Source: Paludibacter sp. (GTDB taxonomy: Bacteria; Bacteroidota; Bacteroidia; Bacteroidales; Paludibacteraceae). Taken from it: a stretch of 64,000 bases of DNA. Below the pieces are notes generated by a model. The model saw nothing but the letters and a program-made list of their open reading frames with translations, did no database searches and was not told the DNA's origin. Location of the stretch: NCBI GenBank assembly GCA_028691965.1, contig JAQUYE010000001.1, positions 56,563 to 120,562 on the forward strand. The letters are read 5' to 3'. The stretch's first letter is position 1. Every line of letters begins with the position of its first letter. This document shows positions 9,968-18,657 of this stretch, one piece after another. Made by a program: the position numbers and the translations under genes.

Positions 9968-11734
9968 ATGAAAACGATGAAATCAACTGTATTCACAGCC
10001 GGCAGCCTGCTACTGACAGCCTTTGTGCTGATGACTACCTTCAGTTCTTGTGACGATTATATGTCAGGTAAGACCTTTCTTACCTCTGATGAAATTATGA
10101 TCGATGAATATATCGAGCAGGAAGATACTACCATGATGCTGTTTCTCAATGCTGCTGACAAGGCGGGCTTTCGTGGCTTGCTGCATGCTTACGGAACTAA
10201 CACCTGTTTTATCCCCGACAATAATGCCATTCGCATCTATTGCGCCGAACAGGGCATCAGTTCGCTGGAAACCCTCTCGGTTGAAGAACTGGAAAAGTTT
10301 ATGAAGTTCCACCTCGTACGCGATACCATTCAAAGTGCCGAGTTCGTGGATGGCCGCTTGTCGAAAGCAACCATGCTTGGAAAATTTCTTACTACCCGCA
10401 CTGTTCAGGAAGGCACGGCTCTTCCGGTGATACGGGTTAACCGTCAGGCTAATATTCTTGCAAAAGATATCCGTGTTGCCAACGGGATAATTCACAAAAT
10501 TGCGAATGTGTTGACACCTAACCCTAAAACGGTGGGTGAAATGATTAACGAATTGCCCGAAAACTATTCCTTGTTCAAATCGCTTATGCAGGAATCAGGA
10601 GTTCTTGATACGCTCATTACTAACAAGGGCGACGATCAGTGGTACACTGCTATTCTGCAGAGTAACGAATCGTTTGCAACCGCCGGAATCAACTCGCGCG
10701 AGGATTTAATTGAGAAAATGAAAGTGGCTCAGCCCGACTACGTCGACGATGAAGCGATGTTGGTAAAATTATATGCCCAGTACCATGTGTTGAAACGCCT
10801 TGCTTATGCAACGGATTTATCCTTGTCGAGTACCGAGTTAACCATGGCTCCTAACCAGGTGATTACCATTACCGTTAAAAAGGATTCGTTGATTTTGAAT
10901 GAGTACCGCTCATTATCCCGTTTCGAACAGGGAGTATCCGTTAACAAGCTGTCGGAATGGACCGATTTGAGTTGCTACAATGGTGTGTTGATTGATATGG
11001 AAGGGTACATTCAGCCGGTGAAACGGGGGCCGGAAGCAGTATACTGGGAACTAACCGACCAGCCTGAAATTAAGAAACTGAAAGAATACCGTCGTCCGGG
11101 ATCATGGGTTACGTTCCGCCCGGGCGAATTGTCTGAACTCAATTTCGGAGGTAAGAACGATCCTACCATCACCTATAATGCAGTTGCTGCATGGGGAGAA
11201 AAAGACCAGTACGTTAACGGTGATCAGTTTGACATTCCGATGCGTCCTACCGTTGTACAATGGATGGAGATAAAAACGCCGGTGCTTACCGAAGGAGTAT
11301 ACTATGTATGGATTTGCTGGCGACGTGGAGGTGAAAACAATAAGTTTAAAACTACCTTCATGCAGGAAGGTAAAGAAGATCAGGTGCTCCCGAATGTGTT
11401 TGACCTGGGTGAATACTTTAATACCAATGCGACTCCTGAAGTTAACCTCAATAATGGTATGAAACAATACAATGCCAAGCAAAAGATAAGCGTATTCTGT
11501 AGTCGTAACTGTGGTGCCATTAAAGTGGAATATACCGGACGTCATACCCTCAGAATGGATGCGTTGAGTGGTAAGAACCAGTCAGCATGGTGGGATATGA
11601 TTCATTTTATTCCTGTTGACCAGAATCAGTTATGGCCACGCTTCGATGGAGCTGGTAATGCGATTTATCCGGGTACTGCCTGTGAAGATATTTATCCTGC
11701 CGATCAGACTTGTTCCGGTGACTTGAATAACTAA
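9968..11734 (+). CDS. FAS1 lipoprotein with C-terminal beta-sandwich-like module
   Basis: 588 residues. The lipoprotein signal ends with FSSC (cysteine near residue 28). Two degenerate FAS1 modules follow: about 45-185 with TNTCFIPDNNAI and GIIHKIANVL, and about 190-350 with WYTAILQSNESF and NGVLIDMEGYI. The last 200 residues, from about 355, differ: they begin VYWELTDQPEI, contain WMEIKTPVLTEGVYYVW and end WWDMIHFIPVD. The same pattern occurs in the secreted protein at 18658-21450 and, more weakly, in the next gene. The gene lies 11 bp after SusD in the operon, so it is probably an extra surface glycan-binding or adhesion subunit. The function is inferred from position and domains only. Confidence 0.8.
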   Translation: MKTMKSTVFTAGSLLLTAFVLMTTFSSCDDYMSGKTFLTSDEIMIDEYIEQEDTTMMLFLNAADKAGFRGLLHAYGTNTCFIPDNNAIRIYCAEQGISSLETLSVEELEKFMKFHLVRDTIQSAEFVDGRLSKATMLGKFLTTRTVQEGTALPVIRVNRQANILAKDIRVANGIIHKIANVLTPNPKTVGEMINELPENYSLFKSLMQESGVLDTLITNKGDDQWYTAILQSNESFATAGINSREDLIEKMKVAQPDYVDDEAMLVKLYAQYHVLKRLAYATDLSLSSTELTMAPNQVITITVKKDSLILNEYRSLSRFEQGVSVNKLSEWTDLSCYNGVLIDMEGYIQPVKRGPEAVYWELTDQPEIKKLKEYRRPGSWVTFRPGELSELNFGGKNDPTITYNAVAAWGEKDQYVNGDQFDIPMRPTVVQWMEIKTPVLTEGVYYVWICWRRGGENNKFKTTFMQEGKEDQVLPNVFDLGEYFNTNATPEVNLNNGMKQYNAKQKISVFCSRNCGAIKVEYTGRHTLRMDALSGKNQSAWWDMIHFIPVDQNQLWPRFDGAGNAIYPGTACEDIYPADQTCSGDLNN

Positions 11735-11763
11735 TAATCGCAAAAAATTAAAAACACTATATT

Positions 11764-13443
11764 ATGAATAAGTTGCAGATTCAGAAAATCGGAGTAGTGC
11801 TGTTGACGATGGTGCTGGTACTTGTCTCCTGCCAGGATTCAGCATGGGAAGACCATACCGGCGGAGCGACTGCAGATGAAAATCTGATGGAGAACATCGA
11901 CGCTCGTCCCGAATTATCCGTTTTTGCCCGTATGCTACGCAAAACAGGTTACGACCAGCTATTGCAAAGTGCAGGGAGTTTTACTGTCTTTGCTCCCGGG
12001 AATGCGGCCTGGAGTGGGGTGGATACCACCGATGTAGCATCACTTACACGGAAAATCGGAACGGTGATTGTTTATAATACCTACTTCACCGACAATGAAG
12101 TTTTGTATGTGTCGGTGAAAGCTGTTAATGGCAAGAATATTTTTTACGATGCCGATACGCAGCGGTTCAACGGTGCGCGAATTGTTGAAGCCGATAAGGC
12201 AGCTTCCAACGGGGTATTACAAATCACCGATAACCTGGTAGAACGAAAAGAAAACATCTGGGACTATATCTCTACCCTCAGCAATTCGGAGCAGTTTAAC
12301 TTCATCAATGGATTAAACACCCGGGTAATGGATATGGAAAAGAGTGTTCCTACCGGTGTATATCCGGACGGCCGGACCCGGTATGATACAGCCTGGATGA
12401 ATGTGAATCAATTCCTTGCCGGTTATCCGCTGGATAACGAGGATTCGGTATTTACCTACCTGGTGATCGATGAGTCTGCTTACGAATCCCTCTTTACACG
12501 GTATCGCCCCTATTTCCAGTCAACCACTCCCGAAAAAACGGATTCGACAACCGGATTTAATGTATGCGCTGATTTTGTGATCCGGGGAATTGTAGATATT
12601 AGTTCAGCTGATACCCTGTTGAGTATCGACGGAGTAAAAGTTCCGGTAAAAGGAGCTCAAATCCGACAAGTGTATTCTGCATCCAACGGTAGAGTATACC
12701 ATATCAATGAAAGTGCGATCCGCCTGAAGGATAAGATTAAGCCTGTAAAAATTGAAGGAGAGGATTTCAACTCTGCTTACGACCGTAACTTTGTATTTAC
12801 CCGTTATAAACGATGGGCCAGTGGAGAACGGGATGTGGTACTTTCGAGTGGTGCAACTCAATCGGATACGCTCTGGCGTAAGCTTCCTCTTGCACCAGAT
12901 ACTGTTTCCATGCGGGATAGTGTGGCAAGTAAAACCTACTTTATCAACAGCGGACTGGTTGCCAATGTTGCTAATTTCTATATTGAGTATAAAGTGCCTG
13001 TAAATTCGGCAGCATACGATGTTTATTATGTGTCGTACGATGATATAGCCGATCATTTTGATCCTACTTATACCCGATTCGGAGTATACAGGGTAGAGCA
13101 GAAGTTGTTTGCTTCCATGCCGGGTGCACAACCGCTCCGACATGGTATTACCGACAATGCACGTGGTGTAGCCAATAATTACACGGGCGAAGCCCGCTGC
13201 TTTGTGGGTCAGGTGATGGCCGGTGTACAGGAGCTTACAAAGTTACGCCAGTGGAACCTGGAAACCACTACGCAGTTGTTGAGTAGTCCGATTATGTCGC
13301 CCGATGCCGAAGTAATGAACGTACCTCGTTCCGGTACCATGACCCTGTGGCTTACCAATACAGCACGAAGTAATGCTGCCAGCAGGCAGGGTTTATTATT
13401 CCTGGATTATATCTTGCTTGTACCCAGAATTAATGAAAATTAA
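11764..13443 (+). CDS. FAS1 lipoprotein with C-terminal CBM-like module
   Basis: 559 residues. The lipoprotein signal ends with LVSC (cysteine near residue 24). A clear FAS1 domain spans about 38-165 (SFTVFAPGNAAW, GVLQITDNLVE). A weaker second one spans about 165-330 (DSVFTYLVIDESAYESL, GRVYHINESAIRL). The C-terminal part from about 335 starts with VKIEGEDF and ends LFLDYILLVP, the framing typical of CBM6/CBM35-like beta-sandwiches. It shares spacing with the C-terminal modules of the gene before and of the secreted protein at 18658. It sits between the two SusC/D pairs with short gaps on both sides, so it is co-transcribed. A surface binding role is inferred. Confidence 0.78.
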   Translation: MNKLQIQKIGVVLLTMVLVLVSCQDSAWEDHTGGATADENLMENIDARPELSVFARMLRKTGYDQLLQSAGSFTVFAPGNAAWSGVDTTDVASLTRKIGTVIVYNTYFTDNEVLYVSVKAVNGKNIFYDADTQRFNGARIVEADKAASNGVLQITDNLVERKENIWDYISTLSNSEQFNFINGLNTRVMDMEKSVPTGVYPDGRTRYDTAWMNVNQFLAGYPLDNEDSVFTYLVIDESAYESLFTRYRPYFQSTTPEKTDSTTGFNVCADFVIRGIVDISSADTLLSIDGVKVPVKGAQIRQVYSASNGRVYHINESAIRLKDKIKPVKIEGEDFNSAYDRNFVFTRYKRWASGERDVVLSSGATQSDTLWRKLPLAPDTVSMRDSVASKTYFINSGLVANVANFYIEYKVPVNSAAYDVYYVSYDDIADHFDPTYTRFGVYRVEQKLFASMPGAQPLRHGITDNARGVANNYTGEARCFVGQVMAGVQELTKLRQWNLETTTQLLSSPIMSPDAEVMNVPRSGTMTLWLTNTARSNAASRQGLLFLDYILLVPRINEN

Positions 13444-13465
13444 TCACCCGTTTTTTTGAAGTAAT

Positions 13466-16400
13466 ATGAAACATATGAAGCAAATGATAGTAACCGTGCT
13501 GGCCGTTCTGATAACCCTTTCAGGAACCCAGCTAAACGCTCAGAAAAACAGGGTGGTTGAGACTTCCATTTCAGGAACTGTTTACGATGCTGCCACCGGC
13601 AAACCCCTGGATGGTGTTCAGGTAGTAATTCCGGATGTGGTTTCTGTAATTACAGACGAACAGGGGAATTTCACCCTCACTAAAATGATAGAAGGGGCTT
13701 CGCTGGTTGTGTCTCTTCCGGGTTATTCGACCCGACAGATTGCCTTGTTCGGGAGAAAACAGCTAAAAATTGCACTTACCGACGAAAGTTTCAGGAGCAG
13801 TTATCAGGAGGTGGCATTGCCAATGGGTAGTACCAATGCACTGGCTAATCCGTATGCAGTATCTGCTCACGAGAATATAGAGGACTATAAATTATCGGTA
13901 CCAACTATAGATAATGTATTCCAAAGTTATCTTAGCGGTCTGAATGCCGTAAGTCGTTCGGGAATGCCGGGTAGCGGAGCGAATCTGTACGTAAATGGGT
14001 TTAACTCGCTAAACGCCAGCAATCAACCGTTGATAGTAGTGGATGGTGTGATCTACGAGAACCCGGTATACTACTCGCTGGTAAGCGGAAATCATGTATC
14101 TCCTTTGTCGGATTTTGATAGTAAGGACATCGACAAGATAACCGTTTTGAAAGATGGAACCTCTATTTATGGATCGAAGGGTGCTAACGGAGTAATTGTA
14201 ATCAATACCCTGCGTGCCAAGAGTCCTGCTACCCGTATAAACGCCTACGCCTATGCAGGGGTAAATATGGAACCAGGGTCCGAATACCGCATGATGAATG
14301 ATTTCTCATACAGGAACTACCTGAACGATATGTTATTGAGCAAGGGGATGTCGTCGAACGAAATTCAGGCTCTTCCGTATATGAACTCGGAGAAGCCGGT
14401 TCAGGAAAACTGGGGGGTAACCGGAAATCCCGACTACTACCGCTACAACCAACATACAGATTGGCAGGACGAGGTGTTCAAAACATCCATCAATCAAAAC
14501 TTTCACCTGAATGTTACGGGTGGAAATGACTTTATTCTTTATGCTATCGGAGTAGGTTACCTTAAACATGGGGGAAGTGTTGATAATACTGATTTCAATC
14601 GGTATTCGTTCCGTACCAATGCATCCATTAAAATGACCGAATGGTTTAAGATGAATGCGAATGTAAGTTATATCAACTCTAACCGCACCCTTGGATTTGA
14701 GGGTATGAACCGCAATTTCAGTCCTGTTTATTCTGCGCTCGTGAAAGCTCCTTTTACGTCGCCTTATGTATATAATGTATTGGGAGATGAGACTCCGAAC
14801 CTAGAAAAGGCGGATATCTTTGATGTTTCCAACCCGGTAGCATTGATAAATAATGCAGTTTCAACAAATAACCGTTCGCGCTTTAGCGGGATAATGAACG
14901 GTGAGTTTACAGTTAATAAGTACTTATCTGCCAATGTAATTGTGGGACTAACCTCCGACAGGATTATTCGTGAGCAAGTGTTTATGCCTCAGGCTGGTAT
15001 TTTTCACACTTCCTTACCGATTTCGGATGTAACCAACGAATCGATGCAGCTGCGTAACATCCTTCGTCAAATGAATATGGATGCCCGTGTATCGTACGAA
15101 CGCAACTTCGACAGAATACATGATTTAAAGGTAAGAGCCGGTTTCCGTTACCTTGATAGTAGCAATGAACTCGACTGGGGGCATGCCTTCAATACTTCCA
15201 GCGATGAGATGCGTACACTGGGTGATGGTTTAAATGACCTTGCTCAAATCGGCGGGTCGTTAGGGAACTGGAAATCTGTTTCCAACTACCTGAATGCTGA
15301 ATATGGGTATATGAACCGCTATTTTGTGGGGTTGAATGCTTCGCTTGATGCTTCTTCCCGTTTTGGTGCTGATGCCGCCGGATTGAAATTAATGAATCAG
15401 GTGTTTGGTTTCTTCCCTTCACTGAATGCAGCATGGCTGATTAGTTCGGAAGAATTTATGGCCGGGCAATCATTCTTTGATCAGTTGAAACTCCGCGCCG
15501 GTTATGCAATTACCGGTAACGATGATATTGGTAATTATTCGGCACGTCATTATTACCTTCCACAATCCTTGTTGGGTGCATACGGGCTGGTGAGGGGTAA
15601 TATCCCGAATACCAAACTGAAATGGGAAACAAATAAGAAAGCAACTGTTGGTGTTGATGCTGCTTTTGCTGACGAGCGTTTGCAGGTTTCGCTGGATCTT
15701 TATACAGCTACTACTTCCGATCTCATCGTGATTCGTCCGAACGAAAGCTATACCGGAATATCCAGTGCAGTATCCAACGATGGATCGATGCGCAATCAGG
15801 GTATTGACCTGATGGTTAATGCACGCTTAGTGGATAACGGTAGTTTTAACTGGGATTTAGGTCTGAATTTATCGCATAATCAGGTGAAACTGTTGAGCAT
15901 GACTGATGATGTAACCTATACAACGATTGCCGGTGCTACTATCCGCTCGAAAGTAGGAGAGGCTCCTGCGCAGTTCTGGGGATACCAGACCGACGGTATC
16001 CTGAACTCGGTTCAGGAAGCCAACGGGGCCGGACTGAAAATGCAACGTCCTGATGGTACCATTATTCCGTTTGTAGCCGGCGATATGCGGTTTGTTGATA
16101 AAAACAATGATAAGGTAATTAACGAAGCCGACATGACCGTTATTGGTGATGCATCGCCGCTGGTGACAGGAGCACTGAACTCTACCTTGCGGTGGAATAA
16201 CTTCAGTTTGAGTGGTGTATTCTCCTTTGCGTATGGTAATGATGTATTTAATGCTGTGCGTGCCGGACTGGAATCCATGTCGGGTACCGATAACCAGACG
16301 GTGGTAGCTGCCAACCGCTGGCGTTACGACGGACAGGATACTTCTATTCCTGCTGCTGTTTGGGGTGATCCTCATGGAAACAGCCGGTTCTCGGATCGCT

Positions 16401-16645
16401 GGATAGAAGATGGTTCGTACCTGCGACTGAAAACAGTAAGCCTTAGTTACGATATTCCTGTTAAGTCATCGTTTATTACCGGTGCTCAGGTATACGCAAC
16501 CGGTCATAACCTGCTTACATTTACGAATTACCTGGGATACGATCCGGAATTCAGTACCGGACAAAGTGTATTCTATTATGGTATTGACAGGGGGGTAACT
16601 CCTCAGCCCCGTGCTATCTTATTGGGTGTGAAAATCGGATTATAA
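13466..16645 (+). CDS. SusC-type TonB-dependent transporter (second pair)
   Basis: 1059 residues: signal peptide, carboxypeptidase-regulatory-like domain (ISGTVYDAATGKPLDGVQVV), a plug with LYVNGFNSLNASNQPLIVVD and DGTSIYGSKGANGVIVI, then the barrel (for example WRYDGQDTSIPAAVWGD and WIEDGSYLRLKTVSLSYD). The plug is more divergent than in the first SusC: the usual QGRxxGV region reads FQSYLSGLNAVSRSG. The two SusC proteins therefore look like separate lineages rather than a recent tandem copy. Its SusD partner begins 10 bp downstream. It probably imports a different or larger fragment of the same polysaccharide. Confidence 0.93.
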   Translation: MKHMKQMIVTVLAVLITLSGTQLNAQKNRVVETSISGTVYDAATGKPLDGVQVVIPDVVSVITDEQGNFTLTKMIEGASLVVSLPGYSTRQIALFGRKQLKIALTDESFRSSYQEVALPMGSTNALANPYAVSAHENIEDYKLSVPTIDNVFQSYLSGLNAVSRSGMPGSGANLYVNGFNSLNASNQPLIVVDGVIYENPVYYSLVSGNHVSPLSDFDSKDIDKITVLKDGTSIYGSKGANGVIVINTLRAKSPATRINAYAYAGVNMEPGSEYRMMNDFSYRNYLNDMLLSKGMSSNEIQALPYMNSEKPVQENWGVTGNPDYYRYNQHTDWQDEVFKTSINQNFHLNVTGGNDFILYAIGVGYLKHGGSVDNTDFNRYSFRTNASIKMTEWFKMNANVSYINSNRTLGFEGMNRNFSPVYSALVKAPFTSPYVYNVLGDETPNLEKADIFDVSNPVALINNAVSTNNRSRFSGIMNGEFTVNKYLSANVIVGLTSDRIIREQVFMPQAGIFHTSLPISDVTNESMQLRNILRQMNMDARVSYERNFDRIHDLKVRAGFRYLDSSNELDWGHAFNTSSDEMRTLGDGLNDLAQIGGSLGNWKSVSNYLNAEYGYMNRYFVGLNASLDASSRFGADAAGLKLMNQVFGFFPSLNAAWLISSEEFMAGQSFFDQLKLRAGYAITGNDDIGNYSARHYYLPQSLLGAYGLVRGNIPNTKLKWETNKKATVGVDAAFADERLQVSLDLYTATTSDLIVIRPNESYTGISSAVSNDGSMRNQGIDLMVNARLVDNGSFNWDLGLNLSHNQVKLLSMTDDVTYTTIAGATIRSKVGEAPAQFWGYQTDGILNSVQEANGAGLKMQRPDGTIIPFVAGDMRFVDKNNDKVINEADMTVIGDASPLVTGALNSTLRWNNFSLSGVFSFAYGNDVFNAVRAGLESMSGTDNQTVVAANRWRYDGQDTSIPAAVWGDPHGNSRFSDRWIEDGSYLRLKTVSLSYDIPVKSSFITGAQVYATGHNLLTFTNYLGYDPEFSTGQSVFYYGIDRGVTPQPRAILLGVKIGL

Positions 16646-16655
16646 TCAGAAAAAT

Positions 16656-18536
16656 ATGGTTAATATGAAACAGTTTAAAATAAAAACTTTCGCAATCCTG
16701 TTACCGCTTCTGACGCTTGCTTTCAGCTCGTGTGATGATATGCTCAACAGCGATGCCGGGGAAGTGGTTGAATACAAGGATCATTACCACAATGTATACG
16801 ATACCGATATGGCTATCTGGGGATTGTACGGAAAAGTACAGAACCTGGCCGAACAGGTGGTGGTGTTGAACGAACTACGTGCTGATTTGATGGATATCAC
16901 AACGAATGCTGATGATGATTTGGTTCAGCTAAATAACCATACAGTTACCAAAGGGAACAAATATACGGATGTAACTCCCTTCTATGAAGTGATTCTGAAC
17001 GCCAACGATATGATAGCCAATTTTAATACCATGTTGGCTAAGAACCTGCTTACACCCGAAGATTATGCTCCCCGCTATGCCGACGTTGTTGCAGTTCGGT
17101 GCTGGACCTATCTTCAGCTGGCAATTCATTTCAAGGAGATTCCTTATATCACAGATCCGCTGATTTCTATCGACCAGTTGAAGAAGCCCGATCTGTTTCC
17201 ACGAAAGAACCTGGATCAGTTGATTCCGATATTAATCGGTGAAATGGAATCGCTCCCTACCTTAGCTGTTAATAATCTCACCTCTTTCTACAACGAGACT
17301 ATTACAGATAACGGCAAAGCAGTGAATTTGAATATGCAGTTTTTGAATAAGTACCTCTTGCTCGGAGATCTCTACCTGTGGAACGATCAGTATGTACAGG
17401 CTGCTACTCAGTATAAAGCCTATATGGATGCTGATGATGCAGGTTCGGCAAAGACGGATAAGAACAACAAGGTTAGTGGTTGGGTATGGGCCGGCAATAA
17501 CGAACCCCGTTTCCAGGTATGTTATCAACGTTATAAAGATCAGGATGTGCTCGCCTATCGTAATATGTGGAAAGAAATCTTCACACGTAGCTCAACAGAT
17601 GCCGGTAATGCAGGAACTATAGCACTACAGGATGAAATGATCTGGATGATTACCTTTACAGGTGCTGAAAAATCTACCAGTCCGTTTGTTCGATTGTTTG
17701 CCAACACAGGGCAGGGAGAATACATGATTCAACCATCGGCCTATGCAATCGACAGTCTGTGGGAAACACAGGTACAGCAATCGAATGGTTTCGTGTTCGA
17801 TGGTCGCGGTCGCCAGTCATCTTTTGATGTGGTTGACGGACAGCCAATTGTATTGAAATACCTGTACGACTATTATACCTATTCCATTGATGGGAATAAA
17901 ACAATACAACCTAATTACGGTACCATCACTAATCCTTACTCCAAACCCGGAAAATGGTTCCTTTACCGTGCAGCTTTACTACACCTGAGGTATGCTGAAG
18001 CAGCCAACCGCGCAGGTTACTCCCGGCTAGCATTTGCACTTCTTAATAATGGTGTGAAAGCAAACTTCGACTGGCGTAGAAGCGATGGTTCAGGTCGCCC
18101 GGATAAAGAAGGAGTTCAATACTCCAGTTTCGAACCCCTGAACGATTCGGTACATGCCGAACCTTATCCGCATCCTTTCTACCTGGATGCCCGTCAGAAT
18201 GATGCTCCCTATACTTTCCTTCGTTCGCCCTGGAGGGATAACTATGGTATTCGTAACCGTGCTTTCCTGGTGAATGCTGAACCCCCTGCAACTGTTGAAA
18301 CCGATGAGCAATATACAGAATGGCTGGAACTGGCTTTGCTACGTGAGCAGGCCCTGGAATGTGGTTTTGAAGGTCACCGCTGGTCGGATATGTTGCGTAT
18401 TGCACGCCGTAAAGCGAATCGTGATGCGGGTCAGACTGCCCTGTTGATGCAGGAATGGTTGAAAGGAAAGTTCGAAGCATCCGGAAAAACAATGGCAACT
18501 ATTCATGCCGGGAATCTCTTTTTGGAAATGAATTGA
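16656..18536 (+). CDS. SusD/RagB-type lipoprotein (second pair)
   Basis: 626 residues, about 90 longer than the first SusD. The lipoprotein signal ends with FSSC (cysteine near residue 26). SusD-like features include AVRCWTYLQLAIHFKEIPYI, KYLLLGDLYLWNDQYVQAA and the C-terminal ALLREQALECGFEGHRWSDMLR, the usual RagB/SusD ending. An in-frame ATG at 16665 gives a cleaner signal peptide and may be the true start. It is the last gene of the seven-gene operon; a short hairpin follows its stop. Confidence 0.92.
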   Translation: MVNMKQFKIKTFAILLPLLTLAFSSCDDMLNSDAGEVVEYKDHYHNVYDTDMAIWGLYGKVQNLAEQVVVLNELRADLMDITTNADDDLVQLNNHTVTKGNKYTDVTPFYEVILNANDMIANFNTMLAKNLLTPEDYAPRYADVVAVRCWTYLQLAIHFKEIPYITDPLISIDQLKKPDLFPRKNLDQLIPILIGEMESLPTLAVNNLTSFYNETITDNGKAVNLNMQFLNKYLLLGDLYLWNDQYVQAATQYKAYMDADDAGSAKTDKNNKVSGWVWAGNNEPRFQVCYQRYKDQDVLAYRNMWKEIFTRSSTDAGNAGTIALQDEMIWMITFTGAEKSTSPFVRLFANTGQGEYMIQPSAYAIDSLWETQVQQSNGFVFDGRGRQSSFDVVDGQPIVLKYLYDYYTYSIDGNKTIQPNYGTITNPYSKPGKWFLYRAALLHLRYAEAANRAGYSRLAFALLNNGVKANFDWRRSDGSGRPDKEGVQYSSFEPLNDSVHAEPYPHPFYLDARQNDAPYTFLRSPWRDNYGIRNRAFLVNAEPPATVETDEQYTEWLELALLREQALECGFEGHRWSDMLRIARRKANRDAGQTALLMQEWLKGKFEASGKTMATIHAGNLFLEMN

Positions 18537-18537
18537 T

Positions 18538-18555
18538 CGTGCAGGCAACTGCACG
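18538..18555 (+). terminator. Hairpin with GCAA tetraloop after second SusD
   Basis: CGTGCAG (18538-18544) and CTGCACG (18549-18555) are perfect reverse complements around a GCAA loop of the stable GNRA class. It begins directly after the SusD stop codon. There is no strong U-tract, so it may stabilise or process the mRNA rather than terminate it. Confidence 0.5.
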
Positions 18556-18588
18556 CAATTCCATTAATTTAAACAAATCTCCATTTTA

Positions 18589-18614
18589 TTGGAAAAGGAC
18601 TTGGCGTATTTTTG
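18589..18614 (+). promoter_or_regulatory. Probable promoter of the T9SS-secreted protein
   Basis: TATTTTTG at 18607-18614 fits the -7 motif TAnnTTTG exactly. The nearest -33 candidate (TTG at 18589-18591) is at a short spacing of 15 nt, so that half is weak. It suggests the gene at 18658 can be transcribed apart from the SusC/D operon. Confidence 0.45.
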
Positions 18615-18657
18615 TTGCATTGACTTTATATTTAATTCACAAATCTAATTTATTATC

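Noticed and set aside
2589..16645. Possible recent duplication of the SusC/SusD block
   Set aside because: The two SusC plugs and the two SusD proteins differ in length and motifs, so they are separate lineages.
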